NCBI GenBank assembly: GCA_020444005.1
Contig: JAHLLU010000024.1
Location: forward strand, 1 to 12,503
Origin: an archaeon
GTDB taxonomy: Archaea > Thermoproteota > Bathyarchaeia > TCS64
DNA length: 12,503 nt
Reading direction: 5' to 3'
Shown here: positions 1-5,004 of the stretch, in pieces
Position numbering within the stretch: the stretch's first letter is position 1
Layout of the letters: each line of letters starts with the position of its first letter
Program-made: the position numbers and the translations under genes
Notes under the pieces: model-generated
Databases searched by the model: none
What the model saw: the letters and a program-made list of their open reading frames with translations, nothing else
Told to the model about the DNA's origin: nothing

Positions 1-828
1 GTATACATGCTACTGGGAAACTACCGGAAGGAGCGCACCAATCTTGGACTTGAGGAGCTAGCTGAGTTGATGGAGGACAGTGGTTACCATCTCTGGGAAG
101 CGCTTCAACGAGTGCAGATATTCACCGCAAGCTCCGCAGATCAGCAGGTTTTGCTCGTGGAGGGTTTGATCAGGCTGCTGATGGAGGAGAATAATGTTAG
201 CTTGGTGATTGTCAGGGGCATCTATAAGCTGGCGAAGGATGATCCAAGGATTCGTAACCGTCACGTTGTCTATGAGGAAGTACAACAGAGTATCAATAAT
301 CTGCGAAATATCTGCGCTGAGCGAAGGATACCCATAGTAGCCAGTGGACGAGACAGCAGTGCTAAGACCAAGCGTAAACCCATGCCTGAGAGCAGCCTGT
401 TTCTACGTCACTGTGCGAATGTGATAATCTATCTCAGAAAACGTGGGAAGGATTCACGCTATAACAGGGCGTTTCTCGTGGATCATCCCCTGAGACCACT
501 AGGCTCAGTCGAGTACCACTATGTTGTTGATTTCAAGATGGGAAGAGAGACAAAACCATTCAGAATGAGCTACCAAGAACTGGTAGACAGACTCCGCAAG
601 GAGTTCCAAGATCCCCTCAGAAGCGAGAACAGACGAACAGCCTTCGAACACCTACTCCAAGCTTGGAGCGATGAACTAGGAGCAATGAGCTACGCCGAGT
701 CATTCAAGATGCTGGATCTGATGCTTTTCATTTCTACTCTTGAAAACAGGAGCCTCCTTGAGAAGGCGAACAATCGGATGGACTCGTTTGATCGTAGAAT
801 CAAACGACTTGAGGATGCGCTAATGTGA
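1..828 (+). CDS. RadA/RecA-superfamily protein with degenerate ATPase motifs (5' partial)
   Basis: The frame is open to the window edge (codons for V-Y precede the first ATG at 7), so the N-terminus, including any Walker A loop, is probably outside the window. Residues are counted from that ATG. The visible part follows the RadA/RecA core. VYMLLGNYRKER aligns with the family's YIDTEGTFRPER but lacks the acidic residues. A helix then leads to SADQQVLLVEGLIRLL (43-58), like RadA's DHQMLLVE segment. SLVIVRGIYKL (65-75) sits at Walker B with Arg70 in place of the metal-binding Asp. RRIPIVASGRDS (106-117) matches the strand ending in RadA's TNQV. After about residue 190 there is a charged, helical tail of some 80 residues, unlike ordinary RadA. 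A 4-base GTGA overlap couples it to the polymerase gene. I infer a catalytically weak or inactive RecA paralogue acting with that polymerase, perhaps as recruiter or clamp-like partner. A KaiC/RadB-like relative is possible. Confidence 0.7.
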   Translation, partial: VYMLLGNYRKERTNLGLEELAELMEDSGYHLWEALQRVQIFTASSADQQVLLVEGLIRLLMEENNVSLVIVRGIYKLAKDDPRIRNRHVVYEEVQQSINNLRNICAERRIPIVASGRDSSAKTKRKPMPESSLFLRHCANVIIYLRKRGKDSRYNRAFLVDHPLRPLGSVEYHYVVDFKMGRETKPFRMSYQELVDRLRKEFQDPLRSENRRTAFEHLLQAWSDELGAMSYAESFKMLDLMLFISTLENRSLLEKANNRMDSFDRRIKRLEDALM

Positions 829-2912
829 GGCACAGGGGTTGGCTGCTGGACCCGTATATCGATGGACGGGATGCGGTTTACTGGTTCAAGACAGTGAACA
901 ATGAAGCAATACGGGTAACTGAGCGATATAACCCGGTTATCATAGCCGAACCAGAGCCAGAGTACACAAGTGATAACCTTGTCTATCTTTTCGAGGAGCA
1001 CCCATTCGTAATCTCAGCTAAACCCGTGAAACGGTTCACATCAATCCATAGAAACAAGATATCAGAATACGTTGAGGTCAAGATAGACCAAGCCGAGGAC
1101 TTGGACGAGGTTACTAGGTACGCTGAGCGCCTTAAAGAGGTCAAAGAACTGTACAATGTGGGATTGATACCTGTCCAGTGGCACCTCATCTACCGGGGAA
1201 TCCAGCCAAGCACCCTCTGCGACATAAATGAAGAGGATGGAAAACTAGTTGACTTTACTGTAATCGATGACAGCGAGTCCTTTGAGCCACCAGACTGGAA
1301 ATCACTCATCATCAAGACACCAGAAAAATACCGCATCGACAAGATACAGATACTTGATGGCGAAGGAAAAGAATTTGAGACACTAGAATCACGAGAGAAT
1401 CTTTTGCTCCAGCATCTGAACATGCTGTTGGAAGAGGAAGACCCTGACGTGCTAGTGTTTGATGATCCAAGAAGCACCACAAGACACCTCATGAGTAGAG
1501 CAAGAGCCAACAACATAGAACTATGTCTCGGGAGAGGAGGAGAAAGATGGCGTGGAAGACTCATCATCGCCTCAACAGGCTACTGGAAAACCGGGCTCGT
1601 GGGACTCATTGAAAGAGCACGGTTCACCTACGCGCCTATCGGTTTATCTGCTGACTGGGAGCCCGGGAAGACCATTGATAGCAGGCAGTGCGCTGAGGCT
1701 GTGAAGATGAATGTGGTGGTGCCCGGTATGAACGGTGGTTACGGGTTCAAGTCCAGTGCATGGGACATGATAGGCAGCGACAGAGGCGGCATGATATTCA
1801 GCCCCAAGCCCGGGCTACATGAAAACGTCGCTGCACTGGACTTTGAAAGCATGTTTCCAAACATCATCGTCCATAGAAACGTAAGCTACGAGACAGTCAC
1901 AGAGGACGGCATAGACGAGACCAGCCCCGGGTTCATGGGCAGGTTTATGGGCGAGTTTCTAAATCGACGTATCAAGTTCAAGCATCTGAGAGATAGTTTT
2001 CCACGTGATTCGGATGAGTTTCGTTGGTGTCAGCAGCGGCAAGCCGCGTTGAAGCTGATGCTGGTAGTGGTCTATGGGTATAGTGGCTGTTATTCTAACA
2101 GGTTCGCGAATGTCAGGGTGTTTCAGGAGATCAACAGGCTCTCAAGACAGTGTATGGTTCATGCGCTTAGGGTGGCTCAGGGAAACGGGTTTGAGGTCAT
2201 CTATGGTCCCTTTGATTCACTGTTTGTCAAGAAACCGGGTGCCACAAGAGAGGATTACCTTGACTTGGCTGACCTGATTACAGCTGAGACAAAACTGCCT
2301 ATGAACATTGATAACCATTTCAAGTATCTAGTTTTGCTCACCAAGACTACTGATCCTGTTGTGGTCGCAGCAAACAGATACTATGGACGCTTGATGGATG
2401 GACGAGACTTTTACCGGGGAATCGAACTCAGACGCCACGACACCCCAGAATACATCAACAATATGCAGCGAGAGATGATCACAGCTCTCTTCAGACACGA
2501 CACAGTTGAGGAAGTAGCCACACGGGGAGTGAGTGAAGCCCAAGACATAGCGGCAAGAGCACTCACAAAGATTAGACGCGGTAAAGCAGACCCAGAGGAA
2601 CTCATCATATCCAAGCGATTACGAAGAGAGATCAAGGACTATGAGGCAAGACAACCCCATATCGTAGCTGCGATGCTGGGTGAGATGTCTGATATCTCAG
2701 AGTATATCCTGATGAACACCGAGCACTCAAACCCCTTCCTCAGAGTAATGCCTGCCTCAAAGCTAGATGGCGCCCATAGAAGCTATGATCGTAAGAAATA
2801 TGCTCAGATGGTCAGACGCGGAGCATGGAACCTACTCCGCCCATTCATACCCAGCGAGACAAACATAGGCACCAAGCTCTATGAATCAACGAGGCTGGAC
2901 TCGTTCGCTTAA
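825..2912 (+). CDS. polB2: Family-B DNA polymerase, PolB2/Dpo2-like, exonuclease-defective
   Basis: The 695-residue protein is shorter than replicative archaeal PolB (about 770-900). It starts at GTG in a GTGA overlap with the upstream stop. The N-terminal domain is recognisable (GWLLDPYIDG, 5-14). In the exonuclease domain, ExoI Asp-x-Glu is replaced by IIKTPE (162-167), the ExoII region reads DPDVLVFDDPRST (206-218) without the usual N-x2-3-F-D, and the segment that should hold ExoIII Tyr-x3-Asp is missing, so proofreading should be lost. The polymerase domain keeps motif A, DFESMFPNII, with Asp339. Motif B keeps Lys410 and Tyr417-Gly418, but the conserved Asn-Ser is Val414-Val415. Motif C is YGPFDS (460-465) instead of YGDTDS: the first Asp is Pro, while the second, catalytic Asp464 remains. 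The thumb-proximal NRYYGRL and GIELRRHD segments are kept. Archaeal PolB2 proteins are known for such degeneration, and Sulfolobus Dpo2 has been linked to damage tolerance. I infer a translesion or structural polymerase rather than a replicase. PolB2 assignment rests on motifs, not on a tree. Confidence 0.85.
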   Translation: MRHRGWLLDPYIDGRDAVYWFKTVNNEAIRVTERYNPVIIAEPEPEYTSDNLVYLFEEHPFVISAKPVKRFTSIHRNKISEYVEVKIDQAEDLDEVTRYAERLKEVKELYNVGLIPVQWHLIYRGIQPSTLCDINEEDGKLVDFTVIDDSESFEPPDWKSLIIKTPEKYRIDKIQILDGEGKEFETLESRENLLLQHLNMLLEEEDPDVLVFDDPRSTTRHLMSRARANNIELCLGRGGERWRGRLIIASTGYWKTGLVGLIERARFTYAPIGLSADWEPGKTIDSRQCAEAVKMNVVVPGMNGGYGFKSSAWDMIGSDRGGMIFSPKPGLHENVAALDFESMFPNIIVHRNVSYETVTEDGIDETSPGFMGRFMGEFLNRRIKFKHLRDSFPRDSDEFRWCQQRQAALKLMLVVVYGYSGCYSNRFANVRVFQEINRLSRQCMVHALRVAQGNGFEVIYGPFDSLFVKKPGATREDYLDLADLITAETKLPMNIDNHFKYLVLLTKTTDPVVVAANRYYGRLMDGRDFYRGIELRRHDTPEYINNMQREMITALFRHDTVEEVATRGVSEAQDIAARALTKIRRGKADPEELIISKRLRREIKDYEARQPHIVAAMLGEMSDISEYILMNTEHSNPFLRVMPASKLDGAHRSYDRKKYAQMVRRGAWNLLRPFIPSETNIGTKLYESTRLDSFA

Positions 2913-2944
2913 CTGTTAAAAGTCTGTATGATCAGTGATTTGCC

Positions 2945-3841
2945 ATGTCTGGAAACTGGTGGGATATACTACCTAGGAAAGTATACTCAAATCTGGAAAA
3001 GGTTGAGACAAGCCAGCCATGGTACAGCGTCTACAAGATACATGATTGGCTGTATGCTTTGCTGGAGGATGGTCAATACGATGAAGCCCTCATGTATCTG
3101 GTGATAGGCGAGGAACGCGCTGCAGTTATCGATGGAGGCACAGGCATCGGTAGACTGGACAAGCTCGTAGAGGAACTCACGGACAAACCCTACTTCCTGT
3201 TACTTACCCACACGCATAACGATCATATTGGTGGCTGCAAGGACTTTGATGAAATCTATCTCTATGATGACCCCATGGGACGGGAAAGCGCAGCCAACGG
3301 ATTAGGCAGGGACAAGATGGGGGAAATGATCGAGGAAGGAGCAGTAATCAAACCTTATCCAGAATCATTTGACCCAGACAACTACTACGCACCACCATAC
3401 ACCGTAACCCACTGGCTCAGAGACGGAGAAATAATCGACCTTGGCGGACGAAAACTAGAAATCATCTACACACCCGGACACAGCAGCGACCACATCTGCC
3501 TACTGGATCGAGAAGCCCGTTATCTCTACACAGGCGACATCTACTACACAGGAGGCGTCACAAGCTACCTACCGGGTGGAAACCACGATGACTTTATCAA
3601 AAGCTGCAAACGGCTTGTTGATCTCATGCCAGAATATGACTGGTTGATGCCCGCACATAACGAGCCTCTCGTAGAGCCAGAGCAGATGGGGGAAATGTAT
3701 GAGGCTGCAAAAGGAATCAAGGATGGCTCCATTACTGATTACACCAGTAGGCGTTCAGTGGCAACCAACTACGACACTATGATACGAAGATACCAGTTCA
3801 GCAGATTTAGCCTATCAGTAAGAGAAAGCCTCTTCAAGTAG
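2945..3841 (+). CDS. Metallo-beta-lactamase-fold hydrolase
   Basis: This 298-residue protein has the full metal-binding set of the metallo-beta-lactamase superfamily: HTHNDHIGG with His89, His91, Asp93 and His94, then His179 in TPGHSSDH, Asp198 in YTGDIYY and His238 in PAHNEP. It should therefore bind two metal ions and act as a soluble cytoplasmic hydrolase of the glyoxalase II-like group; the substrate cannot be read from the sequence. It has no beta-CASP domain, so a nucleic-acid nuclease role is not supported. An extra N-terminal segment of about 45 residues precedes the first strand (YLVIGEERAAVIDGG), and a C-terminal helical tail follows the last ligand. The start is supported by GTGAT at 2935-2939, a match to the archaeal Shine-Dalgarno sequence five bases before ATG. 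Only 32 bases separate it from the polymerase, so co-transcription is possible, though a weak TATA-like TTAAAA at 2916-2921 could serve it alone. Confidence 0.88.
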   Translation: MSGNWWDILPRKVYSNLEKVETSQPWYSVYKIHDWLYALLEDGQYDEALMYLVIGEERAAVIDGGTGIGRLDKLVEELTDKPYFLLLTHTHNDHIGGCKDFDEIYLYDDPMGRESAANGLGRDKMGEMIEEGAVIKPYPESFDPDNYYAPPYTVTHWLRDGEIIDLGGRKLEIIYTPGHSSDHICLLDREARYLYTGDIYYTGGVTSYLPGGNHDDFIKSCKRLVDLMPEYDWLMPAHNEPLVEPEQMGEMYEAAKGIKDGSITDYTSRRSVATNYDTMIRRYQFSRFSLSVRESLFK

Positions 3842-3854
3842 GGGGGGGAGGGGG
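3841..3854 (+). repeat. G-tract (G8-A-G5) at the stop codon of the MBL gene
   Basis: The last base of the TAG stop opens a run of eight G, one A and five G. It is the longest homopurine G-tract in the window. It lies outside the coding frame, so a length error here would not affect the protein. It may form a G-rich structure in RNA or DNA, or be a slippage site; nothing shows function. Confidence 0.6.
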
Positions 3855-3876
3855 CATCCCAATCCCAGCCAAAAGA

Positions 3877-3901
3877 GGGCTGATAAAGCTTAAACCAGCC
3901 C
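3877..3901 (+). terminator. Possible hairpin downstream of the MBL gene
   Basis: GGGCTG at 3877-3882 and CAGCCC at 3896-3901 form a perfect 6-base inverted repeat around a 13-base A-rich loop, about 35 bases after the MBL stop. No clear T-run follows, so termination is only a guess. Similar AGCC words recur at 3867 and 3907. Confidence 0.3.
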
Positions 3902-3935
3902 CAAAACAGCCTAGATTGATGCCTGATATATGTAA

Positions 3936-3959
3936 AAAACCGTCACCTTAACGGGTTTT
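3936..3959 (+). terminator. Possible A/T-flanked terminator hairpin
   Basis: AAAACCGT (3936-3943) pairs with ACGG-G-TTTT (3951-3959) with one bulged G and a 7-base loop, giving a short hairpin that ends in a T4 tract. It is a plausible end point for the polymerase-MBL transcript. Because the A/T arms are symmetrical, it could equally act on the other strand. Confidence 0.3.
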
Positions 3960-3994
3960 AAACGCAAAAAAGTGTGTCATTAAGCTGTTTTTCT

Positions 3995-4030
3995 CCAGGT
4001 TTTTGACAAGAAACGTTGTCAAGTTTCTGG
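3995..4030. promoter_or_regulatory. Inverted repeat with TTGACAA/TTGTCAA core, likely operator of the wHTH gene
   Basis: TTGACAA (4003-4009) and TTGTCAA (4016-4022) are perfect inverted copies around a GAAACG spacer. The symmetry extends to CCAG (3995-3998) and CTGG (4027-4030), about the same centre, making a 36-base imperfect palindrome. It lies about 50-85 bases before the start of the winged-helix gene and just upstream of its probable TATA element. The same 7-base word occurs as a tandem repeat on the far side of the neighbouring small gene (4977-5002). Dimeric winged-helix proteins commonly bind such sites, so autoregulation is my inference. Confidence 0.5.
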
Positions 4031-4042
4031 GTTCAAAAAGGG

Positions 4043-4049
4043 TTAAAAC
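4043..4049 (+). promoter_or_regulatory. Weak TATA-like element for the wHTH gene
   Basis: TTAAAAC sits 31-37 bases before the ATG at 4080 and would place transcription start near 4070-4074, leaving a leader of about ten bases. It is a poor match to the archaeal TATA consensus, and no clear BRE precedes it. Confidence 0.3.
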
Positions 4050-4055
4050 ACATCG

Positions 4056-4071
4056 AGAATAGGGGTATTCT
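4056..4071. promoter_or_regulatory. Perfect 16-base inverted repeat between TATA-like element and start codon
   Basis: AGAATA (4056-4061) and TATTCT (4066-4071) flank GGGG. The site lies between the presumed TATA element and the presumed transcription start of the winged-helix gene, a position where a bound repressor would block polymerase loading. It has a different sequence from the TTGACAA palindrome just upstream, so a second regulator or second specificity is possible. Confidence 0.4.
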
Positions 4072-4079
4072 GTTGAAGA

Positions 4080-4658
4080 ATGGTGAAGAATACTTCATCT
4101 GAACTGGATGACATTATTATAAAGGCGCTTGGGCATCAGGAAAGGAAAAACATACTCAAGATAATCGCAAGCTACCCTGAAGGCGTCAACTACACAGGCA
4201 TCCTCGGTGAAACAGGGCTTTCAACGGGAAGACTGAACTATCACCTCGGAGAGCTAGAAGAATTTCTAGACAGAGGCGAGGACCGTCTATACAGGTTGAA
4301 CAAGATCGGTGAGAAGGCTGTAGCTACTATCGAGTTCATCAACAAGGATGTTGATCTGAACCTACTTGAGACCGTAAACACGAAACGCAGTAAGAGGCTT
4401 AAAGCGATAAAGAAGCGACTGGACACTGGCTTCTACGTCTTCTCATCCATAATGATTGGAATAACTGGGCTGATGGCATATTTCGCCTATGTTCAGAGAG
4501 ACTCTGTTTTAGCAGTATTCACAGGATTCTTTGCACTCTTATCAATTGGATTAATCTTCATGACGGATAAATCAAGGAAAAACGACCCCGAGCGAATCCT
4601 ATGGATATGGGATTGGCTAGAATGGCGACTCATAGGCAACTACAAAAATAAAAACTAA
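4080..4658 (+). CDS. Membrane-anchored winged-helix (ArsR-like) transcription regulator
   Basis: The protein has 192 residues. Residues 10-75 form an ArsR-like winged helix: LGHQERKNILKII (17-29) is the typical first helix pair, TGLSTGRLNYHLGELEEF (45-62) the turn and recognition helix, and DRLYRLNKIGEKAV the wing and following helix. A basic linker (102-114, KRSKRLKAIKKR) precedes two hydrophobic segments at about 118-138 and 143-161, then a short Trp-rich cytoplasmic tail (WIWDWLEWR). This suggests a one-component regulator held at the inner face of the membrane, where the helices could sense membrane state or a partner protein. An in-frame TGA at 4074 rules out a longer N-terminus, and no clear ribosome binding site is seen. 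Inverted repeats at 3995-4030 and 4056-4071 suggest autoregulation. It ends convergent with a small two-helix protein beside an ABC exporter operon, which may be its target. Confidence 0.8.
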   Translation: MVKNTSSELDDIIIKALGHQERKNILKIIASYPEGVNYTGILGETGLSTGRLNYHLGELEEFLDRGEDRLYRLNKIGEKAVATIEFINKDVDLNLLETVNTKRSKRLKAIKKRLDTGFYVFSSIMIGITGLMAYFAYVQRDSVLAVFTGFFALLSIGLIFMTDKSRKNDPERILWIWDWLEWRLIGNYKNKN

Positions 4659-4669
4659 TTCATAAAAAA

Positions 4670-4692
4670 GAGGATAAAACCCTCAATTTTTC
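4670..4692. terminator. Bidirectional terminator between convergent genes
   Basis: GAGG (4670-4673) and CCTC (4681-4684) form a short stem, flanked by A6 on the left (4664-4669, read as T6 on the - strand) and T5 on the right (4687-4691). Each strand therefore has a T-run after the stem. It sits between the + stop at 4656-4658 and the - stop at 4683-4685, as expected for a shared terminator. Confidence 0.55.
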
Positions 4693-4913
4693 AATAGATT
4701 CTTCAAAACAAATCCAAAAGCAGATACTAATCCACCAAGTAAAACCAAGACCCCGCCCAGTTGTATAGGGTCCCCTGTATATGGGGCTAGGAAGACATTG
4801 ATGTGGTTTGGTTGGACGTAAACGATATACGCAGCTGTAATAATTAGGGCGACCCCGCCGTAACTCAGATTTCTAGCAGCGAATGCTAGGATGTTTTGTG
4901 TTCTTGTACTCAT
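4683..4913 (-). CDS. Small two-helix membrane protein
   Basis: I do not recognise a family. From the ATG at 4913 the protein has 76 residues and two hydrophobic segments: the first covers GGVALIITAAYIVYV, the second GGVLVLLGGLVSAFGFVL. A polar loop of about 18 residues (PNHINVFLAPYTGDPIQL) lies between them, and the C-terminus is basic (KNLLKN). An ATG four codons upstream (4925) is in frame, but I prefer 4913 because GGTGA, a match to the archaeal Shine-Dalgarno sequence, ends five bases before it. The gene is convergent with the membrane-bound winged-helix gene and lies 91 bases downstream of the ABC ATPase stop on the same strand. A tandem TTGACAA repeat is in its upstream region. It might interact with the regulator or the exporter; this rests on position only. 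Confidence 0.6.
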   Translation of the reverse strand: MSTRTQNILAFAARNLSYGGVALIITAAYIVYVQPNHINVFLAPYTGDPIQLGGVLVLLGGLVSAFGFVLKNLLKN

Positions 4914-4976
4914 GTTTTTCACCATTATCGGTGATAAAATGGATAAGCAGCTTAGTTTTAACTATTTTTAACAAAT

Positions 4977-5002
4977 AGATTTGTCAAAAAAGATTTGTCA
5001 AA
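4977..5002. repeat. Tandem direct repeat containing TTGTCAA, upstream of the small membrane protein
   Basis: AGATTTGTCAAA occurs at 4977-4988 and again at 4991-5002, a 14-base period, with a partial third AGATT running into the ABC ATPase stop codon. On the - strand this reads as two TTGACAA boxes 64-90 bases before the start of the small membrane protein. The core word equals that of the palindrome at 4003-4022. I interpret it as a regulator binding site. Confidence 0.5.
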
Positions 5003-5004
5003 GA

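Noticed and set aside
1190..1567. 125-codon open frame on the - strand
   Set aside because: It is antisense to the polymerase gene; Ser-rich shadow without features.
2052..2223. Frameshift or sequencing error explaining the odd polymerase motifs
   Set aside because: Residues on both sides stay aligned with the family in the same frame, and catalytic Asp464 is kept.
2224..2230. TTGTCAA inside the polymerase gene as a further regulator site
   Set aside because: A single unpaired copy in coding sequence is expected by chance in a window this long.
2945..3841. Pso2/SNM1-like DNA repair nuclease, given the neighbouring polymerase
   Set aside because: The beta-CASP domain and its motifs are missing; ligands fit the general hydrolase group.
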